Shown: positions 47,614 to 56,926, counted from the stretch's first letter. The stretch is 64,000 bases of DNA from Verrucomicrobiaceae bacterium UBA2429 (GCA_002343505.1 DDQZ01000094.1:2295-66294); one strand, 5' to 3'. Notes: generated by a model not told the origin, from the sequence alone. Program-made: numbers and translations.

Positions 47614-48891
47614 TCAATCGCGCTCCAGCAAGGCCGCGCCGCCCTGCCCGCCGCCGATGCAAAGGGAGACGAGTGCGCGCTTGCCGCCGGACTCGCGGAG
47701 TTGGTCGAGAGCGGAAAGCACGAGACGCGCGCCAGTGGCACCGACAGGATGACCGAGCGCGATGGCGCCGCCTCGCGGATTGAGCTGCTCGTCAGCGATC
47801 TCGCCCAAAGGCGCGTCCAGTCCGGCGCGGCGCGCGCAGACAGGTTCTTTGAGGCATTTCAAAACGGCGAGCACCTGCACGGCAAAGGCCTCATTGATCT
47901 CGATGACATCCGCCTGCTCCAGCCTCATGCCGCTGTGGTGCAGCACGGCATCCAGCGCGCGCACCGGGCCGAGGCCCATGCGGCGCGGGTCGCAGCCGGT
48001 GTAGGCGTAGTGGGTGAGTTTGCCGAGAGATTGCCATCCATGACGTGAGGCGGCCTCCTCGCTCGCCACCAGCAGGGCCACCGCACCATCGGTGATCTGG
48101 CTGGAATTGCCCGCCGTGACCGTGCCGTGATGGCGGTCAAACATGGGCTTCAGACGCGCCAGTTTTTCCAAGCTGGAATCCGCGCGCGCGCCGTTGTCAG
48201 CGAGCACTGGATGAAAGCCATGATCGGCCAAATAAAGCGGTGCCACCTCGGCGCGCAGCTTCTCCGCCGCCGCCAGGGCGCGCTGATGACTGCGCAGGGC
48301 GAAGGCGTCCTGCATGTCGCGGCTGATGTGGAACTCGCGCGCCAGCAGCTCGGCGGTCTCGCCCATGTTCATCTCCACCACGGGGTCGGTGAGGCCGAGT
48401 TTGAGACCGATGATGGGAGCGAAGTCGGCCGGGCGGAAGGAGGTCAAGGCGCCGAGCTTTTGCCCGATGCCGCGCGCCTTGCCAAGCGTGCCGAATTTCT
48501 CCGCAGCCTGGCGTGAAAAATAGAGCGGCATGTTGCTCATGCTCTCGGTGCCGCCGACAAGGAAGACCTCTCCCTGACCGGCGCACATCTTGGCATGAGC
48601 GGTGGTCAGCGCTTCCAGGCCGGAGGCGCAATTGCGATGCACAGTCATGGCCGGACGCGCCTCAGGGATGCCCGAGCGCAGAGCGATGACACGCGCGATG
48701 TTCTGCGCGTGAGCCGGCTGGCCGACACAGCCGAAGATGACCTCGTCAACGACCTGCGGATCAAAGCCGCCGCGTGTCAGCAGCGCGGACACAGCGGCCT
48801 TGCCGAGATCCACCGCATCCTGCCCGGCCAGGACGGTGCCCGCGCGGGTGAAAGGAGTGCGGATGGCGGAGATGATGTGGAGAGGTTTCAT
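47614..48891 (-). CDS. Acetyl-CoA acyltransferase (thiolase, FadA/FadI-like)
   Basis: 425 residues. The nucleophilic Cys is in TVHRNCASGLEAL, the catalytic His in GGAIALGHPVGATGAR, the second Cys in SLCIGGGQGG, and NEAFA is present. Thiolase cleaves 3-ketoacyl-CoA to acetyl-CoA and a shortened acyl-CoA, the last beta-oxidation step. The C-terminus and length match the FadI-like group. It lies 31 bp before the hydratase/dehydrogenase gene and 25 bp after the ligase. Confidence 0.95.
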   Translation of the reverse strand: MKPLHIISAIRTPFTRAGTVLAGQDAVDLGKAAVSALLTRGGFDPQVVDEVIFGCVGQPAHAQNIARVIALRSGIPEARPAMTVHRNCASGLEALTTAHAKMCAGQGEVFLVGGTESMSNMPLYFSRQAAEKFGTLGKARGIGQKLGALTSFRPADFAPIIGLKLGLTDPVVEMNMGETAELLAREFHISRDMQDAFALRSHQRALAAAEKLRAEVAPLYLADHGFHPVLADNGARADSSLEKLARLKPMFDRHHGTVTAGNSSQITDGAVALLVASEEAASRHGWQSLGKLTHYAYTGCDPRRMGLGPVRALDAVLHHSGMRLEQADVIEINEAFAVQVLAVLKCLKEPVCARRAGLDAPLGEIADEQLNPRGGAIALGHPVGATGARLVLSALDQLRESGGKRALVSLCIGGGQGGAALLERD

Positions 48892-48916
48892 GGCTTTTAT
48901 GGGGCAAGGATTGGCT

Positions 48917-50410
48917 TCAAGAGCTGAGCGCGGCTTCGCGCTCGGGTGTTTTCGGGCGGTGGTCGAGGAGCTTGGCCTCTTTCAAAAGCGTGCCGACGCC
49001 GAGGCGCTCGCGCATTTCGGGCATGTCGTGGAAATGCACGGCATTGGGGCGGATCTCGGTGACTTCGGCGAAGCGGTTCACCACGCGGTGTTCGAGGTCG
49101 TCTGTGTTGACGCCGTTTTCGGGCGTGACGTGCAGGACGAGCTCGTCCACCTCGTGCGGATCGTCGTCGCGTTTGCGCAGCTCGATCTGCCAGGCGGCCA
49201 CTCCTTTCTGATCGTCGAGCAGGTGCTCGAGGATGTTGAAATTCACCAGCGTGCCTTTGACCTTGTCGAGGTGCAGCTCGCGCACCTCGCTGACGCGGCC
49301 GATGGGGCCTCGCAAACGCGGGCAGCGACGCCCGCAGTGCGGGCAGGGCTCCCAGGTGAGGCCGCCGCTGGCGATGTCTCCGGTCCGGTAGCGCAGCACC
49401 ACGGTGCCGCGCGCGTCGAGCGGGGTGAAGACGATCTCTCCCGGCTCGCCATCCTCCGCAGGCTGGCCGGTGACTGGGTCCACGATCTCGATCAGGGCGA
49501 GGTCTGGGCTGAGGTGGAAGCCGCTGGCCTCAATGCCGGCAGGGCATTCTGGAAAAGCCATCTTTGCCTCTGTGAAACCGTAGGTGCTGATGACATGAGC
49601 GCCTTCGGAGCCTAGCTCGGCGGCCAGATCCACGAGGCGGGCGCGCAGGCCATCGGCCACTTTCTCACCGCCGAGAACGACGCGCTTGATGTTAGGCCAG
49701 TGCGCGCCGTTTTCGACACCCTGACGAAGCAGATGATAAAGGAAGGTGGGCATGCCGATGACGACATCGGGCTGGATTTTGTCCATGAGGCGCAGGTTTC
49801 CCTCCGTGCCCATGGCCTTGCCACCGCCGGTGCTGACCATGAAGGTGCCGAAGCTCAGCCCGGCATGATGCGCCTGCCAGAAGGCCAGATGCGGGGCGAA
49901 GGGGAAGGCATTCAAATGACGGAAGTCCTTCTGCGAGCGCCCGCATTCCATGAGCCTGCGGCCTGTGATGTCGAGGTTCGCCAGGTCATGCTTCGTAAAG
50001 AGAAAGGGCACCGGTTCGGAGGAGCGCCCAGTGGTGCTGGTGAGCAGCACGGGGCGGAACTCATGGTCCAGCGCCGCCTGAGTCGAAGCGCGGCCATGCA
50101 AGAGCGCGTGGAGGATGACATCCCACTCGCGCTTGAGCGCTGCCTCATCGGGCAGGAGCACGAATTCGCGCTGCTGCTCGCGCGGCACGGTGAGGTCGCC
50201 CTTGGAGGTAAAAGGCGCGTCACTCCAGTCGGCGAGCGTTTTTAAATCCGCGGGATGCAGATCATGCTCGGCGAAGAGGCGTCGGTAGTGAGCGCTGTAG
50301 GGCAGGACGCGCTTGGCGAGGTAGTCGCGCAGGCGGCGGAGCTGCCACCCGCGCCAGACTTCAGGCGGTGTGGAGTCCCACTTCGGGACAGGGGGATGCA
50401 GGATTTTCAT
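48917..50410 (-). CDS. AMP-dependent acyl/aryl-CoA ligase-like enzyme (PaaK-like)
   Basis: 497 residues from the ATG at 50410. P-loop-like STTGRSSEPVPF, the adenylation motif STYGFTEAKMAF, YRTGDIA, and a zinc-like Cys set EPCPHCGRRCPRL place it in the phenylacetate-CoA ligase/CapK branch of the ANL superfamily. In this operon it most likely activates fatty acids released by the lipase. The start lies inside the patatin gene, with 50 bp of overlap. The C-terminal part (LRKRDDDPHEVDELVLHV) is the mobile lid domain. Confidence 0.85.
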   Translation of the reverse strand: MKILHPPVPKWDSTPPEVWRGWQLRRLRDYLAKRVLPYSAHYRRLFAEHDLHPADLKTLADWSDAPFTSKGDLTVPREQQREFVLLPDEAALKREWDVILHALLHGRASTQAALDHEFRPVLLTSTTGRSSEPVPFLFTKHDLANLDITGRRLMECGRSQKDFRHLNAFPFAPHLAFWQAHHAGLSFGTFMVSTGGGKAMGTEGNLRLMDKIQPDVVIGMPTFLYHLLRQGVENGAHWPNIKRVVLGGEKVADGLRARLVDLAAELGSEGAHVISTYGFTEAKMAFPECPAGIEASGFHLSPDLALIEIVDPVTGQPAEDGEPGEIVFTPLDARGTVVLRYRTGDIASGGLTWEPCPHCGRRCPRLRGPIGRVSEVRELHLDKVKGTLVNFNILEHLLDDQKGVAAWQIELRKRDDDPHEVDELVLHVTPENGVNTDDLEHRVVNRFAEVTEIRPNAVHFHDMPEMRERLGVGTLLKEAKLLDHRPKTPEREAALSS

Positions 50411-51404
50411 GGCGCGTCTCCAGGTTGGGTGTGGGGCGCCCAAGCAGCGCGAGGATTCGCGGCAGGGCGGTGACCGCGGCCGCGCGTCCGGCGCGGATGT
50501 AGCGGTCGAAATTTTCAAAGTCGAACCATGTGCTCTCGCAGAAGAAGGGATGCACCACCACATCGGCGGAGCGGCATTCCTTTTCCACGAGGCCAAGCTG
50601 CGCGCACATGAGAGCGCGGCGGAAAGTGTCCAGCACATTGCCAAAGGCCAGGAGGTTGAAGGGGCGCAGCAGGCGGCGCAGCCAGTAGCCGGGGCGCGGG
50701 CTTTTGGTGTCAGGCGGTGAGAACATGCCCTTCGGGCAGGAGCGTATGTCCTCAGTCGTGGGCATGACGTTGACGGCGATGACATGGTCCAGGGCGAAGC
50801 GCTCGCGCAGCAGGCCCACGGGCAGCGGCTCCACCGCGCCGCCATCGGTGAAGCGGCGTCCGTCAATGTGAACGGGAGCGCAGAGGCCGGGTATGGCCGC
50901 GCTGGCATGGACCGCCGGCCCGACAGGACCGCTGTCAAAGACATGGGCGGCCATGCTGTCGAGGTCGGCGGCCACAACGAGGAGGGGTTTTGCGAGCTCC
51001 TCGAAGCTGCGCGAGCCAAGCGTGCGCTCCAGATGGCGGCGGATTTTCATGCCGCGAATCAGGCCGGTCGTTGGGGGAAAAACAGGGTCTAGCAGACGCA
51101 GCAGTGTGCGCCGGTCACGAATCTCGCGCGCCAGGGATTCCAGATCGGAGGGGCCGCAGCCTGCGGCGTAAAGTGCGCCGACATAAGCGCCCATGCTGGT
51201 GCCCGCTATGGCGGCGATGGGGATGCCTGCCTCTTCGAGCACCTCAATGACGCCCACATGAGCCAAGCCGCGCGCGCCACCGCCTGAGAGCGCAAGCCCG
51301 ATGCGCGGAGCCTGTTTTTCCAAAGGCGGCGCACCACCACCGCATACCGGATCCTCCGCATTGCGCATCCATCCGGGACGGATTGGATTGAGATTGGTGA
51401 TCAT
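50361..51404 (-). CDS. Patatin-like phospholipase/acyl hydrolase
   Basis: 347 residues. GLALSGGGARGLAHVGVIEVL is the oxyanion-hole G-G-G-x-[RK]-G and GTSMG with Ser70 is the nucleophile elbow; DGGAVEPLPV holds the Asp of the catalytic dyad. No signal peptide is seen, so it acts in the cytoplasm or at the inner membrane face. It is the first gene of the fatty acid operon and would supply free fatty acid from lipid to the ligase. Confidence 0.92.
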   Translation of the reverse strand: MITNLNPIRPGWMRNAEDPVCGGGAPPLEKQAPRIGLALSGGGARGLAHVGVIEVLEEAGIPIAAIAGTSMGAYVGALYAAGCGPSDLESLAREIRDRRTLLRLLDPVFPPTTGLIRGMKIRRHLERTLGSRSFEELAKPLLVVAADLDSMAAHVFDSGPVGPAVHASAAIPGLCAPVHIDGRRFTDGGAVEPLPVGLLRERFALDHVIAVNVMPTTEDIRSCPKGMFSPPDTKSPRPGYWLRRLLRPFNLLAFGNVLDTFRRALMCAQLGLVEKECRSADVVVHPFFCESTWFDFENFDRYIRAGRAAAVTALPRILALLGRPTPNLETRHENPASPCPEVGLHTA

Positions 51405-51553
51405 GTTTCATACCTCCCTTCTTGAGAGATGAGACAAGACAACGGGCGCTTTTGTTCAAGAGCGGACGCCGGTCCAGAACCGCGCGGACATGCCAGAGCG
51501 GGTGGGAATCATCGGAAGCGACGAGGTGTGCTCATGCGCATGGACGCGCGGCA

Positions 51554-52456
51554 TCACTCGTCGAAAGCCTCGGCCACAGGGCGGCCATCCAAGGGATCGG
51601 GCGCGGGGATGTCCAGCAGCCACAGCACAGTCGCCGCCGTGTCATAGGTCATGGGTTCGCGCCCGGTGATTTCGCTCCCTTTGCGCACGCCCTTTCCCCA
51701 GGCGATCCAGGGAATCCGTGTGTTGTTCGGGATGGGGTCTGAGTGGCTCTTGTCCTTGCCACCGTGATCCGCGGTGATGATGACCGTCGTGTCCTCCGCG
51801 ATGCCCGCTTTCCCAACCGCCTCAATCACGCGACCCAGCGCCTGGTCGCAGGCCTTGAACGCTTCCATCTGCTCGTCGGAACCCCAGCCATGTTTGTGTC
51901 CGTTAATGTCCACATCCGGCAGGTGAATGAAGCAAAGCCGCGGCTTCCTCTCCACAATCCATGCCGCCGCGCGCCGGGCCACCTCTGCTGCTGGCACCAG
52001 CTTCTTCTCCTCCTCGGCGGGGATGGGGCCGTAATCATACTCGCCTCCGCAATCAAAGACATTGAGCGAGTCCTTGAGCCACAAGTGGCGGAATTTGATT
52101 TTGCCGCAAAACAGCCCCGTGATGTTTTCAATGCCGGCCTGTTTGGCGAGGGAGAAAACCGTGGGCGTCTTCACAAGGCCGCGCAGGGGGAAATATTCGT
52201 TCCAGTCAATTTTATGCCGCGCGATGTCCAGCCCCGTGAGCATCGAGGTGTGCGAGGGCAGCGTCTTGGACGGAATGATGGTGCGCGCCCGCCAGGTGTG
52301 CGCGCCCTCCACCACCAGGCGGTCCAGGTTCGGCATCTCCGCCTTTTGCACCAGCTCGCAGTTCGCCCCGTCAATGCTGACGACGATGACATGGCCGGCG
52401 CGCGGCGCGGCGGTGGCAGCGGCGGCGAGAAGGAGAAAAAGGGCGGGAACGCGCAT
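51554..52456 (-). CDS. Secreted alkaline-phosphatase-superfamily phosphodiesterase
   Basis: 300 residues with a signal peptide (MRVPALFLLLAAAATAAP). VSIDGANC holds the first metal Asp, Thr65 in SKTLPSHTSMLTG is the likely nucleophile, and LPDVDINGHKHGWG and ITADHGGKDKSH are later metal ligands, as in nucleotide pyrophosphatase/phosphodiesterase proteins. Substrate unknown. It is divergent from the Tat-exported protein and about 150 bp away from the patatin gene's start. Confidence 0.88.
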   Translation of the reverse strand: MRVPALFLLLAAAATAAPRAGHVIVVSIDGANCELVQKAEMPNLDRLVVEGAHTWRARTIIPSKTLPSHTSMLTGLDIARHKIDWNEYFPLRGLVKTPTVFSLAKQAGIENITGLFCGKIKFRHLWLKDSLNVFDCGGEYDYGPIPAEEEKKLVPAAEVARRAAAWIVERKPRLCFIHLPDVDINGHKHGWGSDEQMEAFKACDQALGRVIEAVGKAGIAEDTTVIITADHGGKDKSHSDPIPNNTRIPWIAWGKGVRKGSEITGREPMTYDTAATVLWLLDIPAPDPLDGRPVAEAFDE

Positions 52457-52622
52457 GAATGGACGAGGCTGGAATCATGCCGCCCGCCGCCGGCAATGCC
52501 AGCGTCTTTTCCGTCAACTGCTCTTTTTAACTGCGCTGCGGGCATCCCGCTGTTGGCCGAAGCGACAAGACGCGCGGATCACGGCCTGCTATACGCGCCG
52601 CCCTGCTCCCGTATTGCTGCTC

Positions 52623-54125
52623 ATGGACCGTCGTGACTTTTTTAAAACCACCGCAGCAGCCGGCATGGCAGGCGCGCTGCCGTTTGCGGGCGCTGTGTCA
52701 CCGCGTCAGCCTGGGCTCATCCGCGCGGAAAACGCCAGACCCGGCTCCAGTTTCCAGCTCACCCGCATGAGGCCGGACGACGCAAAGTCCCACCGCACTT
52801 CCTTGATCGAGGGCTATTGCTCGCGCCAATCGCTGATCGCGGGTGAAAAACTCGACATCTTCGTCAGCACCAAACCCGCCGCGCGCTTCATCATCGAGGT
52901 TTTCCGCGCGGGTTACTACGGCGGAGAGGGCGCCCGTCTCATGACCACGCTCGGCCCCTTCGACGGCATGGAGCAGCCCGTGCCGGAGATCGGCGTAAAC
53001 CGTCTGCGCGAGTGCCGCTGGCAGGCATCCTCATCCCTCACCATCCCCGGCGACTGGCCCAGCGGCGTCTATCTCGGCCGCCTCACCACCCTTCCCGAAT
53101 CCGCCGACAAGCCCTACTGGCAGAGCTACGTCATCTTCATCGTCAAAGACGACCGCCCTGCCGACATCCTCTTCCAGTGCAGCGACAACACGTGGCAGGC
53201 CTACAACCGCTGGCCCGTGAACGAGTCGCTCTACACCGATCCGCGCGCCGCGCATGCACCTGGCGTCAGTTGCAGCTTTGACCGGCCTTATGGCAAATAC
53301 GTGCAGATCTTCGACAACCCGCAGAGCATGGGCAGCGGCGAGTTCCTGCTGTGGGAATACCCGCTGTGCTACTGGCTGGAAAAAGAAGGCTACGACGTGA
53401 CCTACTGCTCGAACGTGGACAATCTCGATCCCGCCAACCTCTCCCGCGTCAAAACGATGATCAGCACCGGCCACGACGAATATTGGGACGTGCGCCAGTT
53501 CCACAACGTCAAGCAGGCCATCGCCGACGGCCTCAGCGTGCTCTGGCTATCGGCCAACGACGTTTACATGGTCACGCCCTTCACGCCGAACGCGAAAGGC
53601 GATGCCAATCGCCGCCTCACGCGCGAGACCTGCTTCGGCGAGTTCCGCGAGGAGGAAAAAGAGGCCTACTCGAAGGTCCTCGGCCCTTTTGAGAATCCCG
53701 GCCCCGACGAGCGCGACATCATCGGAGCGCGCACCGTGGTCCCCTTCAACGGCGGCGGCGACTGGACCTGCGCCATGCCGGACCACTGGCTCTTCGAGGG
53801 CACCGGCATGAAAAAGGGCGAGAGCATCCCCGGCCTCGTCGGCTGGGAATTCCACGGCGATCCAGATACCGCACGCGCAGGCCTCGAAGTCATCGCCGAG
53901 GGCAATGTCTGGGCCGGCGGCACGCGCCTTGGCAAATACGCCGCCACGATCTTCGAAGGTCCGAAGAAGAACATCGTCTTCAACGCCACCACCATCTTCT
54001 GGTCCCAGGGCCTCAGCGATCCACCCGGCCACATGATCCCGTGGAGCCACTATTCACGGCCGCATGGCCCCGATGAGCGCGTGCAGCGCATCACCAAGAA
54101 TGCGCTGAAGCGGGCCATCGGATGA
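52623..54125 (+). CDS. Tat-exported N,N-dimethylformamidase beta-subunit-like protein
   Basis: 500 residues from the ATG at 52623 with a twin-Arg signal (MDRRDFFKTTAAAGMAGAL). The body matches the large-subunit family of N,N-dimethylformamidase: RIEGY-like GYCSRQSLIAGEKLDIFVS, VFRAGYYGGEGARLM, and the segment CSNVDNLDPANLSRVKTMIS, GHDEYWDVRQFHNVK. The original enzyme hydrolyses dimethylformamide with a small subunit and iron; the small subunit is absent here. Many homologues in Planctomycetes and Verrucomicrobia have no known substrate. Confidence 0.75.
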   Translation: MDRRDFFKTTAAAGMAGALPFAGAVSPRQPGLIRAENARPGSSFQLTRMRPDDAKSHRTSLIEGYCSRQSLIAGEKLDIFVSTKPAARFIIEVFRAGYYGGEGARLMTTLGPFDGMEQPVPEIGVNRLRECRWQASSSLTIPGDWPSGVYLGRLTTLPESADKPYWQSYVIFIVKDDRPADILFQCSDNTWQAYNRWPVNESLYTDPRAAHAPGVSCSFDRPYGKYVQIFDNPQSMGSGEFLLWEYPLCYWLEKEGYDVTYCSNVDNLDPANLSRVKTMISTGHDEYWDVRQFHNVKQAIADGLSVLWLSANDVYMVTPFTPNAKGDANRRLTRETCFGEFREEEKEAYSKVLGPFENPGPDERDIIGARTVVPFNGGGDWTCAMPDHWLFEGTGMKKGESIPGLVGWEFHGDPDTARAGLEVIAEGNVWAGGTRLGKYAATIFEGPKKNIVFNATTIFWSQGLSDPPGHMIPWSHYSRPHGPDERVQRITKNALKRAIG

Positions 54126-54186
54126 CTCGGGTGCCGGCGAGCATGTCAGTTGCATCTTGCGCCGGGCGGCATTCATGTCAGCCGGC

Positions 54187-54630
54187 ATGGCACTGCTTTT
54201 CCATTCCAAGAACCCGGCCACCGACTGGCTTTCGAACTTGTCACCTCATGGCTTCGTCCTTAGCGGTGTGAAGTGGCGCAGTGTGGAGCACTGCTATCAG
54301 GCCGCCAAATACGAGGACGCCTCCATCGTCAAAATCATCCAGACAGCCTCATCGCCCCTGGCGGCGCGCAAAGCCGGTCAGAACCGGTCCCTCGCTCCGA
54401 GGCAGGATTGGGATGAAAACAAGATCAGGGTAATGACGGAGGCTGTGCGGGCCAAGTTCACACAGAACCGGCGTTTGCGGGAGCAACTGCTGGCGACGGG
54501 AGACGAGGAGTTGGTCCACCTTTCGCGCAACGATTTGTTCTGGGGTCGCACAGCGGAGGGCGGGGGGGAGAACCGGCTGGGACTGATCCTGATGGAGGTC
54601 AGGAGCGAATTGCGCAGGCAGGACGGATGA
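54187..54630 (+). CDS. NADAR domain protein (YbiA-like N-glycosidase)
   Basis: 147 residues from the ATG at 54187; the frame is open from a TTG at 54157 and an ATG at 54175. The NADAR fold is shown by FHSKNPATDWLSNLSPHGF, VEHCYQAAKY and the C-terminal ELVHLSRNDLFWGRT. YbiA removes riboflavin pathway intermediates; other NADAR proteins hydrolyse ADP-ribose from bases and counteract toxins. Here the role is undetermined. The gene is alone; its stop is about 43 bp from the convergent hydrolase stop. Confidence 0.85.
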   Translation: MALLFHSKNPATDWLSNLSPHGFVLSGVKWRSVEHCYQAAKYEDASIVKIIQTASSPLAARKAGQNRSLAPRQDWDENKIRVMTEAVRAKFTQNRRLREQLLATGDEELVHLSRNDLFWGRTAEGGGENRLGLILMEVRSELRRQDG

Positions 54631-54673
54631 TGCCAGCTCGGAGAATGCCGCCCGTTCCAGCCCATCGAGTCCA

Positions 54674-55552
54674 TCATTCCAGCGCGCGCGCCAGCCATTC
54701 GCGCAGGCGGGCGCGCTCCGGCAGGTCGCGCAGCACCCAGGCATCACTGTGATTGCGGAAGGGGATCGGCATGAAAGTCCACGCGCCTTCGATCCCCGTG
54801 GAGTTCAGCCATGCTTCGATGGCGCCGGTGCCGCCCTCGTGGCTGATGAACTGCGGCCTGCCGCGAAGCCGGGCCAGTCTTTGCAGCGCCGAGGCGCGGT
54901 CCGCGCCCGCATACGGCCAGCGTTCGCTCACGCCGTCATAATGACTGTGGCAGATGAAGGCGCGCCAAAGCGCCGCAATCTCGTCATCGTGCAACCCGAG
55001 GTAATTGCAGCCGATGCTGCCGCGCGAGAAGCCGCACAGCACCACACGCGCGGGGTCGCCTCCGTAACGCGCGCAGGTCTCGCGCACGGCGGCCAGGCAG
55101 TAGCGCTTGCTCTCCTGCACATCGCCCCACCATTTCACGGCGTTGCGTTTGCCGTCCTCGTGCGGCTCCACATAGGGCAGGCACAGCCAGAGAAATCCCC
55201 TGCCGCCGCTGATGCCATAGCCGAGCCGGCACCCCTCCACACCGCCGTCGCAGGCATCACCGAATGCGTTCCGGTAACCGCCATTGCCCGCGTATTCCAC
55301 CAGCACTGGCAGTGGCGCGCCTCCCGGCTGCCAGCCTACTGGGAGATACAGCGAGTGCCGCACCCGCGTGTTCTCCCAGCCCGAGGCCGTGGCATACACC
55401 CGTTTTCCCGCGGCAGGCGGTCCCTCCGTGATTTCCGGCACGCTCAAGTCTGCGGCTACAGTGGAGAGATCAGGCAGCGTGGATGTCTGGGCGGGCATGA
55501 GCGTTCGAAGCAGCAAGAAAAGACATGCGGACAAGGACTGAATGAAACTCAT
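54674..55552 (-). CDS. Secreted alpha/beta-hydrolase fold protein
   Basis: 292 residues from the ATG at 55552 (MSFIQSLSACLFLLL, signal peptide). The nucleophile elbow GFSRGSIG and a C-terminal His in FRNHSDAWV suggest an active hydrolase. PVLVEYAGNGGYRN resembles the oxyanion-hole region. No specific family name. The rest to 55779 holds nothing I can support. Confidence 0.7.
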   Translation of the reverse strand: MSFIQSLSACLFLLLRTLMPAQTSTLPDLSTVAADLSVPEITEGPPAAGKRVYATASGWENTRVRHSLYLPVGWQPGGAPLPVLVEYAGNGGYRNAFGDACDGGVEGCRLGYGISGGRGFLWLCLPYVEPHEDGKRNAVKWWGDVQESKRYCLAAVRETCARYGGDPARVVLCGFSRGSIGCNYLGLHDDEIAALWRAFICHSHYDGVSERWPYAGADRASALQRLARLRGRPQFISHEGGTGAIEAWLNSTGIEGAWTFMPIPFRNHSDAWVLRDLPERARLREWLARALE

Positions 55553-55779
55553 GGGCGGGCGAAGCATATTCGAGAGACAGCATCAATGACAAACACCCAG
55601 CTCGGCGCAAGTGAGCGCCGGAAGACAGGAAAACAAATCGCAATGAAACCGGTCTGCAGGCAGATGAACCGGCGCAGTGGAGGGTCTTAATCAACTTCTT
55701 TCGCAATGACACCCGTCTCGAGTGCAAGCTGGGAAGCCTGCACTGAGGTCTGGATGCCAAAGCGGGTTCGAAAGACCGG

Positions 55780-56232
55780 TCAGCCATCAGTCACAGGCTG
55801 GATTTTACGAAGCCGGTAGGCGTTGTTTTCCTGAATGATCACATCAGGGAAGCCTGCGTCCCTGAGTTTGGCTTTGAGCTTGTTCATGAGCACGGAAAGG
55901 CCGTGCGAGTTGAGGTTCATGAGCCGTTGCAACTCCTCCCTGCCCGTCATGCCGGGAGACTCATTCAACAAATTCATGAGTTTGAGCTGAGCCGGCGAAA
56001 GCGGGATGTGCGAGCCGTTGATGGATGCTTCCATCACTGAAACCTTGATCACGAGTTGAGGCTGCCCAGCCACGGCATCACCGCCGATGTTGCGCAAAAG
56101 CGACTCGGCGAGGTCGAGTTTTTCCTCGGCCTTGAAGTAGGTCATGTAACCCTCCTCGAGCAGACGCCTGGCATCGAAAAACAGTTCAAATGCGCGTTTG
56201 ATGTCGGCTGAGTGGGGAGACGGTGCGGCCAT
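55780..56232 (-). CDS. Winged-helix regulator, unknown
   Basis: 150 residues. The N-terminal half is helical (FELFFDARRLLEEGYMTYFKAEEKL). The C-terminal half resembles the OmpR/PhoB-type winged helix: HIPLSPAQLKLMNLLNES, the recognition helix region NLNSHGLSVLMNKLKAKL and a C-terminal hairpin VIIQENNAYRL. There is no receiver domain. It is divergent from the ubiquitin/Pup operon with 181 bp between starts, so it is a candidate operon regulator. Its family is not named with certainty. Confidence 0.65.
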   Translation of the reverse strand: MAAPSPHSADIKRAFELFFDARRLLEEGYMTYFKAEEKLDLAESLLRNIGGDAVAGQPQLVIKVSVMEASINGSHIPLSPAQLKLMNLLNESPGMTGREELQRLMNLNSHGLSVLMNKLKAKLRDAGFPDVIIQENNAYRLRKIQPVTDG

Positions 56233-56364
56233 GTTGAAGGTGGGGTTGATTCACCTGGTATCCCGTCATGGCTCGATTTGTTAACGATTCTATTTCACGG
56301 CACACGGTGACCGCCCACGGCAAGATCTGGCACCGTCAGATTTTTTTGGTGATTCTGCGCACTG

Positions 56365-56396
56365 ATCACCGGTGATGCCGGATGGCAGGCTAAAAT
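56365..56396 (+). promoter_or_regulatory. Candidate promoter/operator of the ubiquitin/Pup operon
   Basis: ATCACCGGTGAT (56365-56376) is a perfect 12-bp palindrome; GGTGAT also occurs at 56348. TAAAAT at 56391-56396 (5 of 6 for a -10) lies 18 bp before the ATG at 56414, and the palindrome would cover the -35 region. The divergent winged-helix regulator is the obvious candidate binder. Position based, low certainty. Confidence 0.35.
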
Positions 56397-56413
56397 TTGA
56401 AAAAATTCGAGCC

Positions 56414-56926
56414 ATGCCGCAACTGTTCTTCTCTCATGCCGGGCCGTCTCTACAGCCCTTGATGTCCTTCGCCTCCCCCCGGTGGGAGTGTGTGCTTTTG
56501 CCGGCGGGGCGCGCCGTGCGTCTGGGCGCGCAAGGTTTGTCCTTCCACCCCGCGAGTGGTTCCGGCTCTGCCGAATGGGTGCTGCTGGCCGCTCCTGATT
56601 CAAGAGTGAGTGTCAATGGCGAGAATGCCGCTGTCACCGGCATCCGGGTGCTGCGCCACAAGGACATGATCTGCGCTGAGGGGATGCGGTTGTTTTTCAG
56701 CGGCGAAAAAATCGCCGCCGTCTCGGCGTTGGAGGCGGCGGACGTCCACTGCGCGCGCTGCCAGTCGGAGATGCAGACGGGAACTCCCGTTCTGCTGTGC
56801 CCGGAGTGCGGCGCGCCGCACCATGCGGAGGGCTGCTGGGATGCCGCGCCCGCCTGCGCGCTGTGCCCTCGGCCGACGAATGCGCGCGGCCTGCTCTGGT
56901 CGCCGGTGGAAGGAGGCTGGTCATGA
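56414..56926 (+). CDS. RING-like zinc protein of the ubiquitin/Pup operon
   Basis: 170 residues. The N-terminal 105 are a small beta-rich domain (RWECVLLPAGRAVRLGAQ; SRVSVNGENAAVTGIRVL; MICAEGMRLFFSGEK) with the rhythm of an FHA-like fold. The C-terminus is a RING-like cross-brace: C113, C116, C129, C132, H136/H137, C141, C148, C151 (CARC, CPEC, CALC). Prokaryotic RING domains (Prok-RING_1 type) occur beside E1/E2 genes, where they are proposed E3-like factors. It is the first gene of the operon; its stop overlaps the E1 start (ATGA). The start at 56414 follows the candidate promoter. Confidence 0.75.
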   Translation: MPQLFFSHAGPSLQPLMSFASPRWECVLLPAGRAVRLGAQGLSFHPASGSGSAEWVLLAAPDSRVSVNGENAAVTGIRVLRHKDMICAEGMRLFFSGEKIAAVSALEAADVHCARCQSEMQTGTPVLLCPECGAPHHAEGCWDAAPACALCPRPTNARGLLWSPVEGGWS

